NCBI GenBank assembly: GCA_963704335.1
Contig: OY969889.1
Location: forward strand, 2,232,001-2,296,000
DNA: 64,000 nt
Direction of reading: 5' to 3'
Origin: PALSA-612 sp963704335
GTDB lineage: Bacteria; Actinomycetota; Thermoleophilia; Gaiellales; Gaiellaceae
Shown here: positions 1 through 7,857 of the stretch, in pieces
Layout of the letters: the number at the start of each line of letters is the position of its first letter
Position numbering within the stretch: the stretch's first letter is position 1
Made by a program: the position numbers and the translations under genes
Notes under the pieces: model-generated
The model's database searches: none
What the model saw: the letters and a program-made list of their open reading frames with translations, nothing else
What the model was told of the DNA's origin: nothing

Positions 1-254
1 CCGATGCGCTCACGGCGGTGGCCGTGGGCCACTTCGCCAAGGATCGGCCTGCGCAGGCGTTCTCGCGCCTGGGACCGCTGACGCGTCGCTTCCCGCAAGC
101 GGCAACCGTGCGCTTTCATCTCGGCCTGCTGCTCGTGTGGATGGGAAGCGTCGAGGACGCGAAGCGCCAGTTCAGGCTCGCGCAGCGGGCCGAGCCCGGA
201 TCGATCCCGGCCAAGCAGGCGGCTGAGTTCCTCCGGAGGCTGCCTGAGTCGTAG
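1..254 (+). CDS. TPR-like protein, C-terminal end only
   Basis: The reading frame is already open at base 3 and ends with TAG at 252-254, so the gene starts before the window. The visible 80 or so residues are helical, with the A-x-G-x-F and A-x-x-x-F-x-x-A spacing of tetratricopeptide repeats (for example the segment VEDAKRQFRLAQRAEPGS). TPR units usually mediate protein contacts; no enzymatic domain is visible. A GTG at 18 could be a start but the frame upstream stays open. The next gene begins 11 bases downstream, so the two are probably co-transcribed. Confidence 0.6.
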   Translation, partial: DALTAVAVGHFAKDRPAQAFSRLGPLTRRFPQAATVRFHLGLLLVWMGSVEDAKRQFRLAQRAEPGSIPAKQAAEFLRRLPES

Positions 255-265
255 GGTTGACTCGC

Positions 266-1231
266 ATGCGAGTCGGGTTCGTCTACAACGTTCGAGGCCC
301 CAACTCAATGGGAGGCGACGAGGACGCGGAGTTCGATTCTCCGGAGACGATCGAGGCGATCTCGGACGCGATCGCGTCCCACGGCCACGACGTCGTCAAG
401 CTGGAAGCCGACCGCACCCTGCCGGCCGCTCTGGTGGCGACCGAGGTCGAGGTCGTCTTCAACATCGCCGAGGGCAAGGGCCAGCGTGGCCGCGAGGCCC
501 AGGTGCCGGCGTTACTCGAGCTGCTGGGCATCCCGTACACGGGCAGCGACGCCGTCACGCTCGGCATCACGCTCGACAAGCCGATCGCGAGCACGCTCGT
601 CCGCGCGGCGGGCATCGCCACCCCGCGTGGGTTCGTGCTGAGCGCCGCCGACGATCCGCTGCCCTTGGCGTTGCGCTTCCCCGCCATCGTCAAGCCCGTG
701 CACGAGGGGTCGTCGAAGGGCATCTCGAGCGACTCGATCGTGTTCGACGAGGCGGCTCTCAGGCGCCAGGCGAGCGAGGTGGCGGCGCGCTATCGGCAGC
801 CCGTGCTCTGCGAGGAGTACGTGAACGGTCGTGAGATCACGGTCGGGCTGTTGGGCCTGCCCGTCCGGGTGCTACCGCCCATGGAGGTCGTCTTCCTGGA
901 TGGGGCGGAGCATCCTCTGTACTCGTTCGAGGTCAAACAGCGGTTCGAGGAGCTCGTTCGCTACGACGTGCCCGCGGCCCTGTCCACGGAGGAGCTGGCA
1001 GCGATCGAAACGGCGAGTCTCGCGGCGTTCGAGGCGTTAGGGTGCCGCGACGTGGCGCGCCTCGATTTCCGTGTCGACACGGTGGGTGTGCCTCACTTCC
1101 TCGAGTGCAATCCGTTGCCCGGCCTCGCGCCTGGTGTCGGCGACCTGACGTTCATCGCCGACGCTGCCGGGCTCTCGTTCGAGGATCTCATCGGTGAGAT
1201 CCTCGAGGGCGCCCTACGACGCCGCTCGTGA
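266..1231 (+). CDS. ATP-grasp ligase related to D-alanine--D-alanine ligase
   Basis: About 321 residues, close to the usual length of D-Ala-D-Ala ligases. The ATP-grasp core is clear: the central lysine strand PAIVKPVHEGSSKGI, the CEEYVNGREITVG strand, and a C-terminal metal-binding segment ARLDFRVD followed by FLECNPLPGLAPG, the counterpart of the E-x-N-x-x-P-G motif in Ddl. The N-terminus (VYNVRGPNSMGGDEDAEF) is not the typical Ddl glycine loop, so the substrate may be another amino acid or peptide. I prefer ATG at 266; a TTG at 257 is in frame. It overlaps the following MFS gene by 4 bases (GTGA), which indicates translational coupling. Confidence 0.8.
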   Translation: MRVGFVYNVRGPNSMGGDEDAEFDSPETIEAISDAIASHGHDVVKLEADRTLPAALVATEVEVVFNIAEGKGQRGREAQVPALLELLGIPYTGSDAVTLGITLDKPIASTLVRAAGIATPRGFVLSAADDPLPLALRFPAIVKPVHEGSSKGISSDSIVFDEAALRRQASEVAARYRQPVLCEEYVNGREITVGLLGLPVRVLPPMEVVFLDGAEHPLYSFEVKQRFEELVRYDVPAALSTEELAAIETASLAAFEALGCRDVARLDFRVDTVGVPHFLECNPLPGLAPGVGDLTFIADAAGLSFEDLIGEILEGALRRRS

Positions 1232-2862
1232 GCGACACAGGCGGCGGATTCGCGACCATCGCGACGGTCTTTCGCAATCGTGAGCTCCGGTTGCTCCAGA
1301 TCGCCTGGGCCGGCTCGGTCATCGGTCATTACGGATTCCAGATCGCGCTCGGCGTCTGGGCGTATCAGCAGGGGGGTGCTGCGGCGGTCGGCGCGATCTT
1401 CGTCCTGCGAACGCTCGGCGCGCTCGCGACGCCACCGGCGGCGGCGCTGGGAGACCGCTACCCGCGCGTTCGCGTGATGTTTGCCAGCGACCTGCTGCGA
1501 GCCGTGCTCGTGCTCGGGACTCTCGTCGTCATCGTCGCGGATGCGCCAGCGCTCTTCGTGTACGTCTTTGCCGGTCTGGCGGCAGCCGTCGGGACGGCGT
1601 TCCGGCCTGCCCAGGTGGCGCTGCTCCCGCAGCTCGCGCGGACCCCCGCTGAGCTGACGATGGCGAACGTCGTCGCCACGACGATCGAGGGCCTCGGTAT
1701 GTTCGCGGGGCCGGCGCTGGCCGGGCTCGTGCTCGCCGTATCCGGGCTGGAGGCGACGCTCGTGGTGATGGCTGTGGCCCTCCTCTGGTCGGCCGTGCTC
1801 GTCTTGCCGATCAAGGAGATACCGCCCGTCGCGGGCGCGGCGGGGCACCCGTCTTTCGGGGAGTTCCTCTTCGCCGGCTTCGGCGTCACCTGGCGAACGC
1901 CGGACCTGCGACTGCTTACGGGAGTCCTCGCCGGTCAGGCGTTGACGGCCGGCTGCATCAACGTGCTGATCGTCGTCACAGCGCTCGGGCTGCTCGAGCT
2001 CGGTGAGGGGGGAGTCGGCCTGCTCGATGCTGCTGTGGGCTTGGGCGCGCTGCTGGGCGCGGTGGTCATCGTGCCGCTCGTGGGACGTGCGCGTCTCACC
2101 GCACCACTGCTCGTGGGAGCGCTGCTCTGGGGGCTGCCGCTCGTCGCCATCTCCGCGTGGCCAAGTGTCGGTGTCGCAGTGGCCGCACTTGCTCTCGTCG
2201 GCGTAGGCAACACGCTCGTCGACGTCGCCGGATTCACCATGCTGCAGCGGATCGCTCCGGACGATGTGCTGGCGCGCGTATTCGGCGTCGTCGAGACCGT
2301 CTTCTATCTGGCGATCGGCGTCGGCTCGCTGCTGGCCCCGCTGCTCGTGGAGACGGCCGGGGTGCGGTGGGCCCTCGTTGTCGTCGGACTGTTCCTGCCT
2401 GTAGTGGTTGTCCTCCTCGCCAGGCGAATCGTCGGCATCGACGCCGAGGCCGTAGTGCCGCTGCACGAGCTCGAGCTGCTCGGGCTGGTGCCGATGTTCG
2501 CGCCGCTGCCTGAGCTGGCGCTCGAGCGGGTTGCCCGCCAGCTGGTGCCTGTCGAGGCCGAGGCCGGGTCGGAGATCATCAGGCAAGGGGACGAAGGCGA
2601 TCGCTTCTACGTGATCGACGAGGGCGAGGTCGACGTGGTCGCTGACGGCCGGCACATCGCGTCGCTCGGTCGGGGTGGAGGCTTCGGAGAGATCGCCCTC
2701 CTGCGCGACGTGCCGCGCACAGCCACGGTTACCGCCCACACGCCCGTCAAGCTCTACGCCCTCGAGCGCGACGCGTTTCTCGCGGCGGTGACGGGTCACT
2801 CGGCTAGCGAGGAGGCGGCGGACGCACTCATCGTCTCTCGCATGAGCTCGATCCGAAGCTAG
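1228..2862 (+). CDS. MFS transporter fused to a C-terminal cyclic-nucleotide-binding domain
   Basis: A 544-residue protein starting with GTG that overlaps the stop of the upstream ligase. Residues 1 to about 405 are a 12-helix major-facilitator domain with the cytoplasmic loop GDRYPRVRV after helix 2. Residues from about 425 are a soluble CAP/cNMP-type domain: IIRQGDEGDRFYVIDEGEVDVV and the phosphate-binding cassette GGFGEIALLRDVPRTATVTA, including the FGE and R-T-A positions that contact cNMP in known family members. Fusion of a transporter with a cNMP sensor suggests nucleotide-gated transport or localisation. The ligand and substrate cannot be told. Many giant cyclase genes lie downstream in the window, so a cNMP signal is plausible (inference). 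Confidence 0.85.
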   Translation: MSDTGGGFATIATVFRNRELRLLQIAWAGSVIGHYGFQIALGVWAYQQGGAAAVGAIFVLRTLGALATPPAAALGDRYPRVRVMFASDLLRAVLVLGTLVVIVADAPALFVYVFAGLAAAVGTAFRPAQVALLPQLARTPAELTMANVVATTIEGLGMFAGPALAGLVLAVSGLEATLVVMAVALLWSAVLVLPIKEIPPVAGAAGHPSFGEFLFAGFGVTWRTPDLRLLTGVLAGQALTAGCINVLIVVTALGLLELGEGGVGLLDAAVGLGALLGAVVIVPLVGRARLTAPLLVGALLWGLPLVAISAWPSVGVAVAALALVGVGNTLVDVAGFTMLQRIAPDDVLARVFGVVETVFYLAIGVGSLLAPLLVETAGVRWALVVVGLFLPVVVVLLARRIVGIDAEAVVPLHELELLGLVPMFAPLPELALERVARQLVPVEAEAGSEIIRQGDEGDRFYVIDEGEVDVVADGRHIASLGRGGGFGEIALLRDVPRTATVTAHTPVKLYALERDAFLAAVTGHSASEEAADALIVSRMSSIRS

Positions 2863-2873
2863 ACTCGCCACCC

Positions 2874-4196
2874 GTGCCGGAGCCCTGGTTCGACGAGCTG
2901 TCGCAGCTGATCGCGATTCCGAGCGTGAGCGCCGACTCGGCTCACGACGCCGACGTACACCGTGCGGCGGAGTGGGTGGCCGGGTTCGTGCGCGACGCCG
3001 GCGGGACGGCGGAAGTCGTCGAGACGGACAGCAAGCCACTCGTGATCGGGGACGTGCGCGCATCCAACGGTGCCGACGTGGCGCCGACCGTTCTCTGCTA
3101 CTGCCACTTCGACGTCCAGCCCCCGGCGCCGCTCGAACCGTGGGAGTCGGACCCGTTCACGCTCACCGAGCGGGACGGCTGGCTGTTCGCTCGCGGCATT
3201 GCCGACGACAAGGGCCAGCTCTACATCGTTCTGTCGGCCGTGCGCTCGCTCGCGGCGGAGGGCAAGCTGCCAGTGAACATCCGCGTGGCGTTCGACGGCG
3301 AGGAGGAGTCGGGCGGCACGGCAATCAGCGACTGGGTGGCCGCGGACGACGGCCCGGCGGATGCCTGCCTCATCCTCGACGGCGGCATGACGGAGCGCGA
3401 CAAGCCCGAGTTCACCATCGCCACGCGAGGGCTGATCGCCTTCGACATCACCGTCCGCACAGGCCCTAGCGATCAGCACTCAGGCATGTACGGCAACGCC
3501 GGTCTGAACGCGATTCACGCTTTGATGGAGTGCTTGTCGGCGATCCTGCCGCGCGACGGGCGGCTGCCCGAGCCGCTCCGGGCGGGCATCGCCGAGCCGA
3601 CGGCGGAGGAGCTCGCCGGCTGGGCGCAGCTCAAGCCAGGCCCCGAAATCCTGGCGAACGCCGGGCTCACGCCCTACGACGAGCGCGCCGGTGAGGAGTT
3701 CTACCGGCGCACCTGGGCAGAGCCGTCGGCCGAGGTCAACGGGATCCACGCCGGCAAGCCGATCCTCAATACGACGCTGATCTCCAGCGCCCATGCCAAC
3801 TTCACGTTGCGGCTGGCGCCGGGCCAGGATCCGGACGACATCGCGGGTGCGGTCACGGAGCTGATCGAGGCTGCCGCACGGCCTGGCGCTACGGTGGAGC
3901 TCGAGTACGTCAGAGGCAGCCGGCCGGGCATGGTTGATCCTGAAGTCGCTGCGCTCCAGCTTGGGCTCGAGGCGTTCGAGCGTGAGATGGGCGTACGGCC
4001 GTTGCTCGTCCGCGCCGGGGGCACCATGCCGGTGCTTGGGGCGATCGTCGATCGTGGCGTGCCGACGATCATGACCGGTTTCGGTCTCCTCGAGTCGAAC
4101 GTCCATGCGCCGAACGAGCGGTTGCCTTCGGAGTACATCCCGCTCGGGATCCGCACCGTGCGCGAGCTCTTCGTGGCGCTCGGCGAGCTGCGCTAG
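2874..4196 (+). CDS. M20-family metallopeptidase (dipeptidase-like)
   Basis: 440 residues with a GTG start 11 bases after the MFS gene. The M20/ArgE/DapE zinc-binding pattern is visible: histidine in CYCHFDVQP, aspartate in ARGIADDKGQL, the catalytic-base pair in FDGEEESGG, and further ligands in CLILDGG and near GFGLLESNVHAPNER. A dimerisation domain lies in the middle (about residues 200-320). Family members cleave dipeptides or deacylate amino acids in the cytoplasm. Transcribed with the ligase and MFS genes. It ends 3 bases from the convergent HxlR regulator gene. Confidence 0.9.
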   Translation: MPEPWFDELSQLIAIPSVSADSAHDADVHRAAEWVAGFVRDAGGTAEVVETDSKPLVIGDVRASNGADVAPTVLCYCHFDVQPPAPLEPWESDPFTLTERDGWLFARGIADDKGQLYIVLSAVRSLAAEGKLPVNIRVAFDGEEESGGTAISDWVAADDGPADACLILDGGMTERDKPEFTIATRGLIAFDITVRTGPSDQHSGMYGNAGLNAIHALMECLSAILPRDGRLPEPLRAGIAEPTAEELAGWAQLKPGPEILANAGLTPYDERAGEEFYRRTWAEPSAEVNGIHAGKPILNTTLISSAHANFTLRLAPGQDPDDIAGAVTELIEAAARPGATVELEYVRGSRPGMVDPEVAALQLGLEAFEREMGVRPLLVRAGGTMPVLGAIVDRGVPTIMTGFGLLESNVHAPNERLPSEYIPLGIRTVRELFVALGELR

Positions 4197-4199
4197 CGG

Positions 4200-4547
4200 C
4201 TAGCGGTGCACGTGCTGGTGCTCGGGCACCAGCCACGCGTGGCCGAACTCGCGCATCGCGTCGATGATCGGCAGCAGTGCCTGGCCCTTCGCGGTCAGCT
4301 CATATTCGACGCGCGGCGGAACCTCCGCATAGCTGTGTCGCTCCACGATCGCCTCCTGCTCCAGCTGGCGGAGGCGCTCGGACAGCGTGCGCGGGCTGAT
4401 GCCGGGGCACGCCCGTTCGAGCTCCGAGAAGCGGCGCGGGCCTTCGGACAGGTCGTGCAGCAGCAGCGCCGTCCACTTGGCGCCGATGATGTCGGCGCAG
4501 CAAGCCACCGCGCACGTCTCGTCGTGGATGTCCTTCATCGTGCGCAT
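4200..4547 (-). CDS. HxlR-family winged-helix regulator
   Basis: A small DNA-binding protein of about 115 residues. The HxlR signature is present: an N-terminal cysteine region (HDETCAVACCADIIGAKW), the recognition segment FSELERACPGISPRTLSERLRQLE and the wing PPRVEYELTAKGQ. Such proteins are dimeric repressors or activators, often redox- or electrophile-sensing through the N-terminal cysteine. Start choice: ATG codons lie at 4562, 4547 and 4538. A TACAAT box sits at 4561-4566 on this strand and overlaps the first, so I prefer 4547 or 4538. The first palindromic repeat (about 4604-4655) lies just upstream. Confidence 0.85.
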   Translation of the reverse strand: MRTMKDIHDETCAVACCADIIGAKWTALLLHDLSEGPRRFSELERACPGISPRTLSERLRQLEQEAIVERHSYAEVPPRVEYELTAKGQALLPIIDAMREFGHAWLVPEHQHVHR

Positions 4548-4560
4548 CGCCACGACGATC

Positions 4561-4566
4561 ATTGTA
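4561..4566 (-). promoter_or_regulatory. -10 box of the HxlR regulator gene
   Basis: Read on the minus strand the hexamer is TACAAT, close to a consensus -10. It sits 14 bases before the ATG at 4547. No convincing -35 is visible 17 bases further up (the region is GC-rich). Confidence 0.4.
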
Positions 4567-4603
4567 GACGCGCCCGTTGCGGTCGCCGCCCTGTGGATCG
4601 ATC

Positions 4604-4655
4604 GGCACAGAATTGGCACAACTCAGTGCCAGGCACTAGGACCTGTCCGAAACGG
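4604..4655. repeat. Intergenic palindromic repeat, copy 1
   Basis: This stretch contains GGCACAGAATTGGCACAAC, then the 13-base palindrome AGTGCCAGGCACT (4625-4637), then TGTCCG in a second small hairpin (GTCCG-AAA-CGGAC, 4645-4655 approximately). Nearly the same string occurs in inverted orientation at 38741-38792. It lies between the 3' end of the amidohydrolase gene and the 5' end of the HxlR gene, so it could also act as a terminator or processing site. Confidence 0.75.
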
Positions 4656-4661
4656 ACGGCG

Positions 4662-6197
4662 TCAGTTCCACGGAGGCGGGTTGTGCACCCAGCGGCCGCC
4701 GACCATCGTCGCCACCACGGCTATGCCGGGCAGGTCCACAGGATCGCAGTCGAGCGGGTCCCGATCGAGCACTACGAGATCGGCGAGGTAGCCGGGAAGC
4801 AGCTTCCCGCGCCGGCGCTCGTCCCCTGAGAGCCACGCCGGAGCGACGATCGTCGCCGCCAGCGCTTGCTCGACCGTGACCGCCTCCTCGGGACGCCACG
4901 CGGGACGATCGTCGAGCGTACGCAAGACTCCCGCGCACACCCCGGCCCATGGATCGAGCTCCTCGATCGGCGCGTCGGATCCGTTGGCTACGAGTGCGCC
5001 GGAGTCGACGAGGGTACGGAACGCGTACGTGCCGGCGAGGCGATCGCTCCAGAACCGCTCCGCGAGGTTGCGATCGGACGGGGCATGGCTGAACTGGACC
5101 GAGGCGGCGACGCCGAGAGCGGCATAACGAGGGAGGTCCTCCTCGGCGACGCACTGCGCATGCTCGATGCGAGGACGCAGCCCGCGTGGGCGCCAAAGCT
5201 CCTGCGTCCGCTCGAACGCATCGAGCGCCTCGCGGTTGGCGAGATCGCCGATCGCGTGTACTGCCACTGGCCAGCCCGCCGCGGCCGCGCGCGTGACGAT
5301 GTCCGCCAGCTGCTCGCCGCTCGTGATCTCCACTCCGGAGCCATCGAGCATGCGCGCAGTCTGCGAACCGAGCGTGCCATCCATGAACGCTTTGAGGTAA
5401 CCGACTCTGAGATAGGAATCGCCGAGCCCCTGCGGCAGCCCCGCCTCGACCACGCCGTCGAGATGCTCGTGAGGCAGGGACTGCCACACGCGCAGCGTCA
5501 GCACCTCCTGCTCGTGGAGCCGCCCCCAGAAGCGAGCTGCGCCGAGCCAGCCGTCCTTGTCGTGCACCGCTGTCACTCCGCGGGCGGCGGCCACCCGCAA
5601 GCCCTCGCGCATCGCGTCCACGTACTCGTCGTCGGGCGCGGTGAGGTAGCGCTCCCTGAACTGCCATGCAGCCTCCTCGCGCAGGACACCCGTCGGCTCC
5701 CCTGATTCGTCCCGCTCCACGACACCGCCCGCGACCTCGAGATCGCCGTCCGCGAGGGCGAGCGTGGCGGAGTTGACCCACAGCGAGTGGTAGTCGTGTG
5801 CGAAGAGCGCGGCCGGGACGCTGCCCGATACCGCGTCGAGTGCTTCCTTGGTCGGCGCCTCGGCCCAGTCCGCGTCCCGCCAGCCGAATCCGCGCAGGAC
5901 GTTTCCCGCCGGCACGCCTGCGACGGCCGCCTCGACGCGTTCGAGCGCCTCGCCCAGAGAGCTGACTCCCTCGAGCCGCACCTGGCGCAGCGCGAGCGCC
6001 CAGGTCGCGAAGTGGACGTGCGAGTCTGTGAAGCCGGGAAGGACGCACCTGCCGCCGAGATCGACGACGTCGGGGCTGGCCAGGGCAGTCTCGTGCGTAC
6101 CGATGCCGCCCGCTACACGACCCCCTGCGATCGCCAACGCGCGCTGTGTCGGCAGGCTGGCGTCCATCGTGCGAATGACGCCGTTCTCCAGGATCAT
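4662..6197 (-). CDS. YtcJ-like metal-dependent amidohydrolase
   Basis: 511 residues from an ATG at 6197. The fold of the amidohydrolase superfamily is clear: an N-terminal beta-sandwich piece (MILENGVIRTMD, with IAGGRVAGG), the metal motif DSHVHF after LPGFT, a histidine strand IEHAQC, the late aspartate in NGSDAPIEELDPW, and the closing sandwich strand GYLADLVVLDRDPL. The length and the W-x-N...GVLREEA segment match the YtcJ/amidohydrolase_3 family, which includes N-substituted-formamide deformylases. The real substrate is unknown. It is divergent from the VOC gene with 32 bases between the starts, so the two may share a control region. Confidence 0.88.
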   Translation of the reverse strand: MILENGVIRTMDASLPTQRALAIAGGRVAGGIGTHETALASPDVVDLGGRCVLPGFTDSHVHFATWALALRQVRLEGVSSLGEALERVEAAVAGVPAGNVLRGFGWRDADWAEAPTKEALDAVSGSVPAALFAHDYHSLWVNSATLALADGDLEVAGGVVERDESGEPTGVLREEAAWQFRERYLTAPDDEYVDAMREGLRVAAARGVTAVHDKDGWLGAARFWGRLHEQEVLTLRVWQSLPHEHLDGVVEAGLPQGLGDSYLRVGYLKAFMDGTLGSQTARMLDGSGVEITSGEQLADIVTRAAAAGWPVAVHAIGDLANREALDAFERTQELWRPRGLRPRIEHAQCVAEEDLPRYAALGVAASVQFSHAPSDRNLAERFWSDRLAGTYAFRTLVDSGALVANGSDAPIEELDPWAGVCAGVLRTLDDRPAWRPEEAVTVEQALAATIVAPAWLSGDERRRGKLLPGYLADLVVLDRDPLDCDPVDLPGIAVVATMVGGRWVHNPPPWN

Positions 6198-6229
6198 GTG
6201 GGCGACACTACCGCGGAAAGGATCTCGGA

Positions 6230-6601
6230 ATGATCGATCACGTCGCTCTCAACGTGTCAGACCACGCCGCCAGCAAGGCGTTCTACGAGCAGTCGCTGGC
6301 CCCGCTCGGTTACGGGGTCGTGATGGACTTCGAGGGCTACGGGACGGGCTTCGGGGCCGAAGGGAAGCCGAGCCTCTGGATCGTCCGCAGGGATCCGGTC
6401 GGGGGCGCAGCGCATGTCGCGCTGGTCGCGTCGGACCGTTCCACGATCGACGCGTTCCATGCTGCCGCCCTGGCGGCGGGAGGCGAGGACAACGGTTCTC
6501 CCGGCCTTCGCCCCGACTACCACGAGCACTACTACGGCGCGTTCGTCCTCGATCCTGACGGACACAACATCGAAGCCGTCTGTCACAAGCCTGCTGCGTA
6601 G
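6230..6601 (+). CDS. VOC-superfamily (glyoxalase/bleomycin-resistance fold) protein
   Basis: 123 residues, ATG at 6230. The paired beta-alpha-beta-beta-beta units of the vicinal-oxygen-chelate fold are seen: IDHVALNVSDHAASKAFYEQSL at the start and HEHYYGAFVLDPDGHNIEAVCH at the end, with a first-strand histidine and a late glutamate that serve as metal ligands in family members. The closest type is the short lactoylglutathione-lyase-like protein. The substrate is unknown. It is followed after 9 bases by the acyl-CoA dehydrogenase gene, so they form a likely two-gene operon. Confidence 0.88.
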   Translation: MIDHVALNVSDHAASKAFYEQSLAPLGYGVVMDFEGYGTGFGAEGKPSLWIVRRDPVGGAAHVALVASDRSTIDAFHAAALAAGGEDNGSPGLRPDYHEHYYGAFVLDPDGHNIEAVCHKPAA

Positions 6602-6610
6602 ACTGGCCGC

Positions 6611-7792
6611 GTGCCGTACGAGGTGCTGACCGAGGAGCAGCGCGAGCTGCGCGAGCTCGTGCGGACCCTTGCCCGCGAGCGGATCGCCCCGCGCGCGGCG
6701 GAGATCGACGAGTCGCACGAGTTCCCGTGGGACGTAGTCGAGCTGTTCCGCGAGCAGGGCATCTTCGGGCTTCTGTTCGACGAGGAGTGGGGTGGGACCG
6801 GCACCGGCGCCCTGCTCGCGCTCGTGGCCATCGAGGAGCTCTCGAAGGTATGCGCCACGAGCGGGCTGATCATCGCCGTCCAGGAGCTGGGCTCGCTGGG
6901 CATCAAGCTGGATGGAACCCGTGAGCAGCAGGAACGCTGGCTGCCGCAGCTCGCCTCAGGCGAGATCCTGTGTGCCTACGCCCTGACGGAAGCAGGCTCG
7001 GGATCGGACTCGGCGGCCATGCGGACGACCGCCCGGCTGGACGGCGGCGAATACGTGCTCGACGGGTCGAAGCGGTTCATCACGAACGCCGGCGTAGCGG
7101 GCCCGTACACGGTGTTCGCGAAGACGGATCCGGACGCGGGTCACAGCGGCATCTCCGCTTTCATCGTCGAGGCGGACACGCCTGGCTTCGAGGTGACGCG
7201 ACTGGAACCGAAGATGGGAATCTCGGGCTCGACCACCGGTGAGCTGGCCTTCGACGGCTGCCGGATCCCGGCCGGCAACCGCCTGGGCGCCGAGGGGGAC
7301 GGGTTCCGGCTCGCCATGCGCATCCTCGACCGCTCGCGTCCCGGCGTCGCGGCGCAGGCGCTCGGCATCGCGCAGGGCGCAACCGACTACGCGCTCGAGT
7401 ACGCGAAGACTCGCGAGACGATGGGCAAGCCGATCGCGGAGCATCAACTGATCCAGGCGAAGCTCGCAGACATGGAGACGGAATGCGAGGCGGCACGCGG
7501 CCTGCTCTACCGCTTCGGGCAGATGGTCGACGCTGGAGTGGACGGCCAGGAGCTGACGAAGGCGTCGGCGATGGCGAAGCTCAAGTGCGGTGACGTCGCC
7601 ATGGCGGTGACGACCGACGCCGTCCAGATCCTCGGCGGCTACGGCTACATCAGGGAGTACCCGGTCGAGCGCTTCATGCGCGATGCGAAGATCACGCAGA
7701 TCTACGAGGGGACGCAGGAGATCCAGCGCCTCGTGATCGCACGCGAGATGATCAGAGAGTCGCGCGCGTTCCTGCTCGCTGGCGTCGGTTAG
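6611..7792 (+). CDS. Acyl-CoA dehydrogenase
   Basis: 393 residues, GTG start. All three acyl-CoA dehydrogenase regions are present: an all-helical N-terminus (LTEEQRELRELVRTLARE), the FAD/substrate-binding middle (CAYALTEAGSGSD and RFITNAG), and the C-terminal helical domain with ILGGYGYIREYPVERFMRD and IYEGTQEIQR. The glutamate in YEGT is the catalytic base of short- and medium-chain members. It oxidises an acyl-CoA to the 2-enoyl-CoA and passes electrons to ETF. The chain-length preference is not readable. Confidence 0.93.
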   Translation: MPYEVLTEEQRELRELVRTLARERIAPRAAEIDESHEFPWDVVELFREQGIFGLLFDEEWGGTGTGALLALVAIEELSKVCATSGLIIAVQELGSLGIKLDGTREQQERWLPQLASGEILCAYALTEAGSGSDSAAMRTTARLDGGEYVLDGSKRFITNAGVAGPYTVFAKTDPDAGHSGISAFIVEADTPGFEVTRLEPKMGISGSTTGELAFDGCRIPAGNRLGAEGDGFRLAMRILDRSRPGVAAQALGIAQGATDYALEYAKTRETMGKPIAEHQLIQAKLADMETECEAARGLLYRFGQMVDAGVDGQELTKASAMAKLKCGDVAMAVTTDAVQILGGYGYIREYPVERFMRDAKITQIYEGTQEIQRLVIAREMIRESRAFLLAGVG

Positions 7793-7857
7793 CGACCCAC
7801 ACGCCTCGGGCGGTTGGCTCTCCCCCGCCCGTCCTTTCGATCGCGTACGGTGGAACC

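Noticed and set aside
1093..3063. 656-residue minus-strand frame antisense to the ligase, MFS and peptidase genes
   Set aside because: Low-complexity Arg/His/Glu text without any motif, and three well-supported genes lie on the other strand.
4625..4637. Palindrome as a CRISPR repeat or start of an array
   Set aside because: Only one palindrome per site, no regularly spaced repeats and no cas genes.
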